Below are positions 11,693-55,200 of a stretch of DNA of 64,000 bases, one piece after another. Each line of letters starts with the position of its first letter. Within the stretch, counting starts at the first letter, position 1. Source of the DNA: Bimastos eiseni (lineage: Eukaryota; Annelida; Clitellata; Crassiclitellata; Lumbricidae); assembly GCA_959347315.1 (NCBI GenBank), contig OY365807.1, positions 37,783,645 through 37,847,644 on the forward strand. The letters run 5' to 3'. The notes beneath the pieces were generated by a model. It was not told the origin of the DNA, ran no database searches, and saw only the letters and a program-made list of their open reading frames with translations. A program made the translations under genes and the position numbers.

Positions 11693-13283
11693 CCGATGCC
11701 AAGCAAAGTTAGCGTTTGGTACTGACTGAAGGCAGACGTAGGTTGGAGTTTCTCTTCAACATCAGTTGCATAAGCAAGTTACTAGCATCGACCTCTTCCG
11801 TCCTTTATTATATCTGGCACCATTCAAAAATCGAAGTGTTGGAGGTTTTTAATTCTTGGTATTGTGTTGCGATATATTTAGTTTAGAAAGTCTCATTTAG
11901 GGCTCATTCACAAATACATCTTAGTTTCTACGAATGACTTCAAAGGCTCATTTGTGCAATTAGGAACATTCGAATTTTTAACGACATAGTGCTCGCAGAA
12001 TTGACCAATTCGTGTTTTCGGCTAAACGAGCTCAATAACAAACGCCAGATGGCAGACATGTTAATGTGATATAGTATGCTTCATTGGCACTCGCCAGATT
12101 GCCCGAATCTAATGCATGGTCTGAGATTACTATGAAACCACTCTTTTCAGCAAATGTTCACTGTGCAAGTACTCTAGAGCTCGACTAAAACTAGAACTAT
12201 TAACAATTCATTTGTTTAAATAGTTTGGCCTGGCCTACTTCAGCACCAGCGAATTAGCTGGTTCCCGCAACTTCGCTTTTATGGGCGATGTAATGTCAAT
12301 AGTTTAGGCCTTATATTTTAAGAATTTACTATTAAATGTGATCCCTAGGCATTTAAGATTAAAAAAATATATTTTATTAATACTTATTCCTAGTTAGGCC
12401 TAGGCCTACTAGTTACTTACCTATAGTAGTGTTTTTTCATAATTCATAAGCCTGTTAAAATTAATGCTCCCGCTCCTATCACAAAATGTACGCGGTGCAA
12501 CAAAGGGTGGGGATCCGAAATTTTTACATATTATATGGATGAGCCCTATTCAGTGAGGCTGTGTCAAGCGTTCATCCATAAATAAAGCATTCAAGCTCGA
12601 CTCGTGGTAGACGGATTTGCAACGCGACAGTGTCAGTGGGTTGGCTATTGTATCGTTAACTCTGATTGGGCAGTCTCATTCCGCATATAAAGCTCTGCCA
12701 AATTCAAAGCTGTAATATGCTGTATAATTTTGGTCGACGACAACAGATTGTGCTGTCGTGGGCACTCGTCTGGACTTGGACCGTGGATTGAAGCCAATGC
12801 CATTCATAATTTAGCGGACTATAATTTATAATATGCTGGCCAATGTAGTCGTTCGTGTTATATGCTTATGGCTCTACGCTTGCTTGCTACGCAGAATAAT
12901 CCAAACGATGATTGCTTAACATAGTTCTTTCGCACGATCAGCCGAATCAAAAACTGGAAGATGCATCATATGTGGCATTATTAGCTTGATTAGTTTACAC
13001 CTTAGCATGTTTCAATAAGTAGCCCTATAGTTCCTGTTAAGTGTAGGCAAATATACGAAGGGATGCGGATGTCTGAGTGTAAATGCGCTATAAAAGTCAC
13101 GCATGTCGACCGGTTTTCGTTCTGACGTAGTCTGGTTTAAATAAATAAACATAAAATGTGAATGAATTATTAATTATTTTGTGGTTAATTTACTGACTAT
13201 TGTAAGATGGAGATGCACTGCGATCAGATGACAAAAGAAGCTGTTCTGTTTGTGATATCGTTCAATTTGCGTAATTCTGAACT
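11693..13283. other. Upstream region / probable 5' UTR and promoter area of the TMEM132-like gene
   Basis: No repeat family is recognised except TAGGCCTA words near 12400. Two TATA-like boxes stand out: CATATAAAGC at about 12683 with an inverted CCAAT (ATTGG) 20 bases before it, and TATAAAAG at 13089. TGA at 13278-13280 is in frame with, and two codons before, the start codon at 13284. Confidence 0.5.
13089..13096 (+). promoter_or_regulatory. Candidate TATA box upstream of the TMEM132-like start codon
   Basis: TATAAAAG lies 188 bases before the ATG at 13284-13286. A start site about 30 bases on would fall near 13120, giving a short unspliced leader. It is only a motif match; the box at about 12684 is an alternative. 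Confidence 0.35.
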
Positions 13284-45052
<31,769 letters not shown>

Positions 45053-45774
45053 CATTTAGTTACTGTTGTCTACCAAGAGATGGCAGCAACACTCTGAGAC
45101 ATGTGACCTTTGACTACTTGTACAGGAAATCTGTTCCTTTCTTCAGGCACACGATGAGTTACAAACATCAGCCGCAGAAGAGCCAAGGTGTTAATGCTGT
45201 ATTAATTAAACATTAGTTGTTTCAGATGAATTTTTACTAAACATAACACCCATTCGGTTGCATTAGGCTTGAATTTTTACACATTTTACTCTGTTATCAT
45301 GACTATACTACTGCAGTGTTGTTGTTGTTATTGTCATAGTTGTTATTGTTCTGATTTCTATCATTAGGCTTTGCTATTATTTAATTGTTGCCAGTGGTGT
45401 TGTTACAACTGTTATTGTTTCTGATTCTATTTTATTATAATGGCTGCTAATTTATAATGGCTGTTAAATTTGTTATTCTAATTTTATTAGTTATTATATT
45501 ATTTTATCAACCTAAAGCCAGTTGTCTGAGAAAGATTGGTGTTCAAAGGGACATGTTGCAGTAATAGTGTTTTGTTTACATTGAAAAAGGGTGTAGTTGA
45601 ATAAGTAAAAAATATGTGAAAAGACAGGTTATTTTAAAAAAAAATGGAATTGTGTACATGTTATTCTAATTTTATTAGTTATTATATTATTAATATAATA
45701 TATTGGCAATTTAGTCATAGTCAATTATTTAAGGAGCTGATTCAATTAATCTGTAGCCAATTAGATCAAATTAT

Positions 45775-46082
45775 TAGGGCTGCCAATCATCCTGGATTCG
45801 CCTGGACATTCCCGGAATCGGCCTCGTGTGTCCTGTGTCCGGAATTGATCCCAAATTATCCCAGAAATGTTCTTGTTTTTTTTCTTGCTTCTAATTTGAT
45901 TATAGGCTACTTATCTGTTGATGATTTAAAAAATTTTAATAACTTCGGATAACTGTAAATCCTACACGAGGATGACGCAACATTCGTTGCATACAGTGAT
46001 GTAGACAGGGTAAATTGGTAATGGCATATCGAGTGACTATGTGAACATCCCGGATTGGCAGAATGAAGAATTGGCAGCCCTA
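45775..46082. mobile_element. hAT-like element related to the outer element at 15325
   Basis: It starts TAGGGCTGCCAATCATCC and ends GAATTGGCAGCCCTA. The subterminal CCTGGA/CCCGGAAT words match 15325 onward (CCGGGACAGTCCTGGAAT). Flanks CAAATTAT and AAAATTTA agree only partly. Confidence 0.68.
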
Positions 46083-46369
46083 AAAATTTATCCATGGACT
46101 GCAGTAAATTGTCCAAGAATTTATATCTAAGTGCATACTAAATTTGTCACTTGACTTACTGTAAGTCATAATATTGAGTACCATAATTACATGCTGTTAA
46201 TGCTTGTGTTTACAATAAGAATATTCTTAGTACGAAGGTTAATGTATATACTCATGTATAAGTCGATTCTTTATTGGCCTAAACGCCCTTCTATCATTTC
46301 TATGTGTTACCATTCTTTCCGGGTATCTTGCTACATCATTCTCCCTCCTTGCAGCCTTTTCCACTCTCA

Positions 46370-46440
46370 TCAGTTATGGGCTGAATAGTCACTGCTGTAT
46401 TGAGTGGTGCTATATAAATTAATAAAATTACAATACAATA
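46370..46440 (+). pseudogene. CR1/L2-type LINE tail
   Basis: GGTGCTATATAAATTAATAA and an ACAATACAAT tail resemble the GCGCTTTATAAAT tails elsewhere in the window. No coding part remains. Confidence 0.4.
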
Positions 46441-46939
46441 CTTAATACCATCTGTCAGGAATGCCTAATACACACATTCTTTAAAACCAATATTTGCTAG
46501 CATTTTCATTCCTTTGTTGTTAAGAATTTGTGATATACTGGAAAACTGTTGTTATTTCTAAATTCGTTATTTAGAACTTCCGTTATATCAAGTAGCAGTC
46601 AAGGGCCCAGCCACAGCCAATGGAAACACATGCAAATCTGACTGTTTTATTATCCCAGCTTATATTGAAGCCTTGTGTATTTTTAAGTCTATATCAAACG
46701 GTTGACTAGCGGGCCTAGTGGTAAACTTTGCTGAATCATTATCAGAAAGCTTGCAAGATTGGGTTGTGAATAAAAACGTTTTAGAAGATACAACTCACAC
46801 TATTGTCTATAATGATTAATAAAATCACTTTTGAAGGATGCTAATATATTTTTATTATTATTAACATCCATTTTCAGTTGTCAGATATTTAACATAATAA
46901 AATAAACCACAATTATTACTTTCAGGGTAAAATGCTAAT

Positions 46940-47010
46940 TTAACCTTTTAACAACCAGCGAGTAATAAAACGTAAGGCATAATCAATAATGCTGGTCGTT
47001 AAAGGGTTAA
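46940..47010. mobile_element. 71-bp TTAA-bounded palindromic micro-element, copy 3
   Basis: TTAACCTTTTAACAACCAGC at the left and GCTGGTCGTTAAAGGGTTAA at the right, with TTAA at both ends. Its centre (AAGGCATAATCAATAATG) is the reverse complement of the centre of copies 1 and 2. Confidence 0.8.
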
Positions 47011-48252
47011 GAGCATTATTTGCATTTTGTGTTCATTAACCCATTTAATTTCGATTTGATATTTTGAATATATATGGTATTGCCAATATAATTTTGTTGC
47101 TTGGAATCAGCTCATCACTTGCTGCCTTGGGCCCGCAGACCCTAGTGTGCGAGCGACAGATCTGTCAGAATAAATGCGTAAAATAATCCTCACAGTTGGA
47201 TCTTGTATTACATTTGTGTAGTAAGCAGGAGAGTAGCTTATTGCTTTTTATTCACATTTACAGTATTTTTTTTATTGAATACTAATAGTAATATTCATGT
47301 TCCACCAAGCTGTAATACAGGTATTTTTACCTGGACAGGTTGCAATACCTCATTGACTGTTGAAACAGTATTATTTTATAGAAATGGATGTGCGTTGATT
47401 TTTTTAACGACACCGTTCCATATCGAAGATGATTTGGTGTCACCCTCCTCCTTTTCTTCAGGCTTAGGACTGGCACTGTTAAAGTCCAAGCAGTGGAAGA
47501 GTTATAGAAATGGATGCATCCATATTTGGCTTATATTAGTCACCTCTGAGAGGTCCATTTCAAACTAGTCCGTTCTGATCTGCTGACCAATATAAAAAGT
47601 TACTTTGATGACAAAACTTGTCCTCAGTGGATGTTGTTGGTTGTATTAAAATGACAGATATTTGTTTTCAAGATGCTTTCTTTAGCATGTATACTGGATA
47701 GCATACTTAACATGGTCGATTGCCAATTGTGTCACCCTTTCATATCCTAAATCCCTAATCTCTTTGATCTAGGAAATTCATTGCTGAGCCATGCAATGAG
47801 TAAAACAGTAAGCAAACTTCTTACAAAAGTTAATGTTTGCAGTTCATCAGACACATATTTCAGTTCCTCTCAAATGAATGCTGTAGTTGTAGACACTACA
47901 GACATTAATGATTGTTTGTGCTACCTTATCATACCCTCAAGCAGAATCTTGTTTATTATCAAACACACTAAATGCTGAAATAATGTTAATGTGTTCAGGA
48001 AGGTGTCAGAAAACTTTGACTACAAACCATGATTCTAATATGACATTGCCGGGTGTTATTATGTAGTCAAAGAAGTATAACCTAGTGACACTGAAATGTT
48101 GCAGTTTTAGATCTACTTTAGGAAATATCTTAACACGTTACTTGTCTCATATGGTGCTGTGATTTGTGTTAAGAATACTCAATTCCGTCAATTTGTAATT
48201 ATGTTGTAAGAAACGTGCATTGTGCTGATAAAACGTGATATTGTTCTTGTGC

Positions 48253-48258
48253 AATAAA
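48253..48258 (+). terminator. Candidate distal poly(A) signal for the TMEM132-like gene
   Basis: AATAAA sits in TGTGCAATAAAGTGTAAAAA, a strong-looking signal, but 3.2 kb past the stop codon. It is a motif match only. Confidence 0.25.
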
Positions 48259-48289
48259 GTGTAAAAAGTCAGTTGCATTGTTAGTAAGA

Positions 48290-48450
48290 ACCAATCAATC
48301 GATCAATCAATGAAACTTCATATAGCACCTCTTCAAGAAATCTATTCAGAGGTGCTCGCATGACATTAAAGAACACTCTACGTCACAGCTATCCTCTTGG
48401 ATACGACCATCTTTCCCGAGTAGAATCAAGAAGGGTGCTATATAAATGCT
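48290..48450 (+). repeat. Dispersed repeat with (ATCA)n head
   Basis: CAATCAATCGATCAATCAAT is followed by TATAGCACCTCTTCAAGAAA, and the repeat ends GGGTGCTATATAAATGCT. The same head and next 50 bases occur at 24658-24730. It is probably a SINE or LINE tail family; class unknown. Confidence 0.6.
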
Positions 48451-49203
48451 CTGCATGAATGAATGACATGCCACATGTAAAATTCTACAATGCTCCTGAT
48501 CCAGTCGGAAAATATGGTGACATTCTAAAGTATTTCAAGGAAAGTTTTACAATATACTGGCTTTTTTTAACTTTCTCATTTTATCATTACTTTCTATTGT
48601 TGATGTCCCATTGTGCATATGCAAATCACGTATTTACTTACTTTCCTAAACATTCTGAGCATAGCTGAGTTGCCATGCAAAAATAAACAAGTATAAATGA
48701 TGAACTTTTATGCTTCAATGAATAAGTCAAACACTATCAAACTAGACACCCAGCAAGCCTGCATGCCAACCAATTACTCTTATTAGGTTATCTAGAAAAA
48801 ATAACAATCAGTCATTAATATCACTCAAGTTTTTGCATTTCTTCCAAATTCTTAACTAGTATGGTGAGTACACAACTATACCATACTCATGACCAGAATT
48901 ATGTAACACAGTACTCTGCAATTTGGTAACAACTCGGATTTAAATACAAAATGATGTGAAGAAGCCTCGGCTCCATATTTCTAACCTAACTCGAATTGAA
49001 ATGCCATCACAGTAGCCTGGCATTATCACAATTGAACAGTCTAAAACAAGTATACATATTTCACATGTAAATAAAACACATCAACACATTTATAAACAGA
49101 AGTCAGCCATCAAAGACAAGGACAACATTAATTCACTCGAGAGTTGGTAGACGTGGGTGCAGGGTATTCTATCCAACGACGTTTAACTGCCGAGAGTATT
49201 TCT

Positions 49204-49287
49204 TTAGAATGCCAGGGTATCTCGGATGAACCTGCGCATAGTCGTTCCAACAGAGGCCGAAGTCATCATGTTTGTTCGGTACGTGAT
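49204..49287 (-). CDS. ATG101: ATG101 exon 7 (C-terminus)
   Basis: Acceptor TCTTTTCAG|ATC. 27 codons and TAA at 49206-49204: [27 protein letters not shown]. It matches the human C-terminal TTTMRRLIKDTLAL pattern. Confidence 0.96.
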   Translation of the reverse strand: MTYRTNMMTSASVGTTMRRFIRDTLAF

Positions 49288-52200
49288 CTGAAAAGAAAGA
49301 AAACGTTCTTAAAGAAAACATTTGCCAGCACAGAAATAAAGTCAAAACATGATATTAAAGCAAAGTGATATGAGTGCACAGATGAAATAGCAAATCAATA
49401 TGTAGATAAAAAAAATTAAGAAGCAAATAATAAAAAAACTGCATCCTGTTGAGAGCCAAGTACTACATGTCTATTGACTATTTCCTCCATGTAAAAGTAC
49501 AAGCCCAGTTGCAATCACAGCTGGACATTTATATAGCACTGCTTCAGTATCTTCTCACATATTTCTACTTTCATGACTCAACATCTTCATTGGCTTCCCC
49601 TGACTGATAGGATTCATTTTTCAAAGTTCTCTTTCTTACATTCAAAGCATTGTTGGGTCAAGGCTTCACTCTCTCTATGTGATCTTATCAGGCAACCTAT
49701 CTCAGCTACCACCGGACGTCCTCTCCGCTGTTTAGACTGTCACGATCTTCTAGTACCGCAGTCTAGAACTACCACAGCTCAGCATCATGCCTATGCCTCT
49801 GTTGGCCCTTTGCTATGGAACAGTCTTCCTGCAGTGACTAGTGCTGCAATCTTATCTAGTAGCACAACTGTTTCTGCTCATTCTCTCAAGACTTCTTTTC
49901 TCTAGGGGTTTTTCACACAGGGAGCGCCTCTGATTAGGTTGTACTGTGAAAGGCGCTTTATAAATCTTATCTAGAAGCAAATCTTATCTGCAATCTTATC
50001 TAGTAGCACAAGTGTTTCTGCTCGTTCTCTTAAGACTTTTCTTTTCTCTAGGGGTTTTTCACACAGGGAACGCCTCTGATTAGGTTGTACTGCGAGAGGC
50101 GCTTTATAAATCCGTAAATAGAACTGAAATAAAATAGACACTATTAGAAGGCATTATGAATGCTAACTTATATGATTCTAAACAGCACTAATCAACACAA
50201 CCATTCAAACAGTCCATTGATACAAGTCAATGACACATCTTCAAATGTACCATAATAAGTCTCATTTATATCATACATACACATGTATTAAAATAGAAAA
50301 ATACCTTAAACAGGTATGGTTGTATGTCTGGAAATGAGGTATCAAAAACCAAGTCTAATTCTGATTGACTTGGAAATTTTGGTACATATTCATGTCGACT
50401 CATTGCATCTGTAATGTAGAACATCTTTTCTGAAAGCAGTTCACCCACTTTCTCACGGTACTGCTGTCTTTCTGAAATAAAATCAAAATGCCTATGGAAA
50501 CTCAGTGAAATAGAGATGCTAGGAGCTACCTCTAGACTAACCAACAAGTGTCAACAATATGGAGCTTACAAGTAAAATACTACCTCAAAATACAGTGATC
50601 CACAATTATATTATAATCACTGCCAGCACAGAAATAAAGTCAAATAGAAATCTAACTTATGGACTAGTCATGGCCATAAGTCATCTCATTAACAACCGTT
50701 TCATTATCCAGCATAGCCGAAATATGCCATTTTATGTCGAACTGAAATGTTACAATTTGATGTCAGGTTTAAATAGCTATATCAAAAATTAAATAAAACT
50801 TTAACAGCAATTGTTCAGTATTAACTTTCGAAAGACAGAATTATTCAGTTCAAAACTGGACACAGGCTCCAAAATGGAAGCCAATTTAATGCTACTGTTT
50901 GCAAGAAGAACAATTCTGGTGTTCTGTACTGATGGTAAACCATAACCAAGCCATAATCAGGTCAATATCCAGATCAGTTCATAACACAGAGGGAAAGACT
51001 CTGGTAGATACGTGCTTTGAAAAAGGTCAATCTTGGTTGAGAATGAAATGACATAAGCAACTGAGCAGATACAGGGAGATAATTCAAAAATATCTAGGTC
51101 CAGCAAAAGCTTGTTCACAAACTAACTGTCCTATTATCATTAATCAGAAATTCTATTGTGCCAATGTCTAATGCTGGATGCATCAATCGATGGTGCATCA
51201 AATCCACACCATGATCAGGTCAATTCTAGGAGGTTGGTCAGGCAAGACAGCCTACAGGGGGTATGTCCTAGTTTTAAACATGACCAACGAAAGGCAATTA
51301 TATCATCTTGATGAGACAGAGGAATGAGAACTGATTTTAAGTGTTGTGGTTGATCAAATGCTTTATAGACTGCAGAAGCCTCAACTTGAAACTGCTCCTT
51401 TGCTTAACAGTATACCAATGCAAAAACTTAGGCAAAATGGTTATATGCTCATACTTTGACATCAATGATGGTACTAGAGTTCTAAACTAATTTAAACTTC
51501 AGGATGTTTGACCTATTGATGCTAGTAAGAAGCAAATAAAAAAAAAATCAAGGTGACTAGAAATCAATGTATTTGCTAGAGATATCCATAAAGGCATGGA
51601 CACATAAACCCAAATTCCAATTAACCCTTAATGACGAGCAAGTAAACCAATGCAGCAAGTGAGCCACCCAGTTTCATTGCATTAAGCCACTGATATTTCT
51701 TAGTTGAAGTGGAGTTCCCATCAAAAGAAATTCCATATTCGTTGCGTTGAAGAGTTTACTAACTGCCAATGCCATCGAAGACTAGACGCTGTCAAAGGCA
51801 GCCATAGATTGTAGCCACTATATATGTGAAAAGCAAGTCAGTTAAATGTCTACTCAATGAATGCATATTACAGGCATCATTTAATACTTCACTCAACAGT
51901 GTATTATCCCCAAAGATATAAACCCAGAGCTCTGCATAGTTTTTCTTTTATAAACTTACCATGTTCATTTGCAAGCACCACTGTATCAATCTTAAGGATC
52001 CAGACTTCCCATGGAATGCACTCGGGAAGAAATGGCCACTGCGTTCGTTTCTTGTGAAAGAACTCGAGCGTGATTTGGCCACTGCAAGAGCCCTCACGAT
52101 GTAACTCCTCTCGAAATTCAGTGGCCACTCTTTTAAGCTGTCTGTCGAGTTCATCTGACGGCACTCTCATCTGTCATTTGAAATAATCAGTTAACCACAT

Positions 52201-55200
52201 AATGTCTAATTCACAAATTTTATTAGCTATTTTTTTATTTTATTACTTAATCATAATCTCCAAATTTCTAAAGCGCTACTTGAAAGCCAAGCGCAGGGCA
52301 CCAGCTTATTCACGAGCGCTGCATCAAATCAGAGGGGTTGCCACAGGTTAGTCCGTGGCAGAGCGTAGTCCGGTTTCCAGGAGGTCAGCAGAGGCAGAGT
52401 AGCTGTTAAGGGGGGTGTCGTTATGGTCGAATTCATGAATACGTGAGACTTAAGTTTAGAATGGAAAGCCCGGGAGGTGATGGATAGGGAAGCTTGCAAC
52501 AGATGATGTTGGATAACAGGCAGCGATGGTGGAGGAACAGAAAATGTACGGAATTCAGAAGGCTGATTGTTCCAGAGACGTGGTGCGGCGTTGGATATGG
52601 CTTGGTTGGAGAACTTGTCACACTTACACTTGAAGTGATCGACAATTCTTTACGTCATCAGAATTTAACAAAATATTCATGTCAGTATAAATGCAAGAAT
52701 TACTTCAGTAATTTTACTTTAACACAAGTCACATAAAAACTCTGATCTTGAATTTCAGTGTTTAGGTACAGTACTATGTGTTTCAATTTATGAAAACTCT
52801 AAAAAATCAAATTAAAGTATATTGAAAACAACCAAATGATCTAAATTTGTTACATACGTAGGTAAAGTTGACGAAGTCACAGTCAACATCAACCATTCCA
52901 ATGGAACCAATTGAATAACTTCCTTCCTGTTTGTAGTGAAACTAAAAACATAAAACACAGCTCAACCTAAAGGAAGTGCTGATTCTTTTCAAGTGAGCTT
53001 GCATATGTTTATATCACAAATCAAAGTTAACCACAAAAAGCAACAAATGGATCTAATTAAAATATGCCTTCTATATTGAAAGAGGCAATATTTATAAAAT
53101 TAGTAAGAGAGAAATTTTTAATCAAAACGAACAGAGACTTTTGAAATTATTAAAATATCCCTCGAAATGTTTTAGAATTCTTTCCACAACAATAATTAAA
53201 ACAGTAGATTATTACAAAAATCCTTTAGTAAAATTATGTGTGACAGAAGCCAAAACATTTCAGCATAGGTAAAAACATAGGCTGAACTGTAAGTCAAGAT
53301 TATTACTCTTCCTTAAGCCAAGATGTTTAAAAATGACACAAAATCAAAACAAAACAATTTTACTTATATTTTTTCCCGAAGTGTACAAATACCATGGCAT
53401 TTTCAACGTCTATATTGCTTAAATTTTGAATGCAAAATATTTATATTTAAAAGCAAACTCTTAACTGCAAACTTTTGTTATGTAACTTGTTACAATTAGA
53501 AATTGAAACAAATCAAAAAATGTAATCTCACTGTCTGTAATGAAGCATTCAGTGTTCAGATATGCAACATGGTGCATTTTTTAAAGCTGCTAGTGTACTG
53601 TGCAATAGCTAAAAGATCTTGTGGACCTACACCAACAAAGGTCAGTAAGAACAGCACAATTACAATACTTTTAATCAGCTCTACCTTACCCTACACCTAA
53701 TCATAAGTGCTTGGCTATGTCTGTTCATTTCAGATGTGGTATCTGGATATACACTCTGTTTCATCTTTGACTCAGGGTTGTGACTCAATAAAAACATTAC
53801 CGATAGACCTTTACTCACAGCTACATAAACGACTCTATAGTAAACTAAGAACTACCATATTTAGTATAATTTTAACAGTGGGCCTACTAATTTGTGCACC
53901 CTTTTGATCATTTGACTTACTTATATAAATAAATATGTACTCACAATAATGACTAAGTAAAAATTCAAACAAAGGCAATAGCACAATAAACTTAAAATTT
54001 AACGCCCAACAGTTAAATTAAAATAAAATAGTATAAATTTGTTCTGTCTCAAGAACAGAGTGTCGATACAATACAAACATCATAGCAATTTAATTAAATA
54101 ATCAAATTTCTAAAGCAATAAAACAAACCTTTCCAGGTGCTCTTTCTAAAAACAGACTGTGAAAAATGCCTGAAAACAACAAATCACAGTTAATTGCAAC
54201 ATTATTGGTATCATTATTAATAAACATCAAAAACTAAAGACAACCAGTAAATGCTCAAGCATACAGCTTCACTTAACCTGGTACTTGTTTACCGTTTAGC
54301 AATGATTTTAATTTTTAGATCACATTTAAAACGTGATCTGGTCAATACTACAGCGCCAGTTTTCAATGGAGAAATCAGATTTAAGACAATGTTAAATCAA
54401 CAGCCACACAGCTCAGACCAATCAAGTAATCACTCTGGTGACATCTGATGCTTATGCTAACTGAATGAGTCAATTTACAAAATAATTCTGTATAAACAAT
54501 AACACGCACAAGCCTACAATCTTTCAATTATAGATCCAGCAGGCTAAACAAAGACACAAGCATTCCAAAATCCTGCAGAGTCTCTGTGAAGAGTCAAGAA
54601 GGAAACATCAGAAAGTAGTGAACATGTATACCTGTTTAAGCTGATATCTGAAAACTAATACATAATGTAAAGTAAATGCCTGCAAGAGTCAGAGGCCAGC
54701 AACAGAAAGGGCTAGCCCAGTTGCCCACTGAAAGTTGTCGTTGTCCAGTACACAGTGAGAGTAAAACACTCATACAACCTGCTTAAATGCAACAAATTCA
54801 TGGCAGCACAGAGTGATGAATCAGCATAGAGCAAAGGTATCACAATACTGGATCATCATGAATTTTTAACAGTGGTCATTTCTAACTCTAGACAGCTTTC
54901 CAAAATATGGGCATAAAGAAATATTAAATTCATTGCTAATAAAAAATTAGGGTTGTTAATATCGGTTTTTAAGGCAAACCGATTATTGGATATTAAAAAT
55001 CAATTTTAAACCGATTATCGATTTTTTATTGGTGTTCCTATAAAAATATTGTAAATTGTACTATAACACAAGTTACACAACTAAGCACGTTATTTTATGT
55101 ATTACGTATCGCAATGCAGCGTTAACACTCGATACCGAAGTGCTTAAGTCACATTTTGACGTAATCTGGAACAAACAGTAGCCTACAGCGCTCGGCTCTC

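Larger units (their letters stand above)
45053..49203. other. 3' UTR/flank of TMEM132-like and convergent intergenic region
   Basis: It holds a hAT-like element (45775-46082), a LINE-type tail (46370-46440), a 71-bp palindrome (46940), a candidate poly(A) signal (48253) and a repeat at 48290-48450. The two genes converge here and neither transcript end can be fixed. No open frame is convincing. Confidence 0.6.

Noticed and set aside
49288..49380. Small + strand frame overlapping the ATG101 last exon
   Set aside because: It is the antisense shadow of the ATG101 C-terminal exon.
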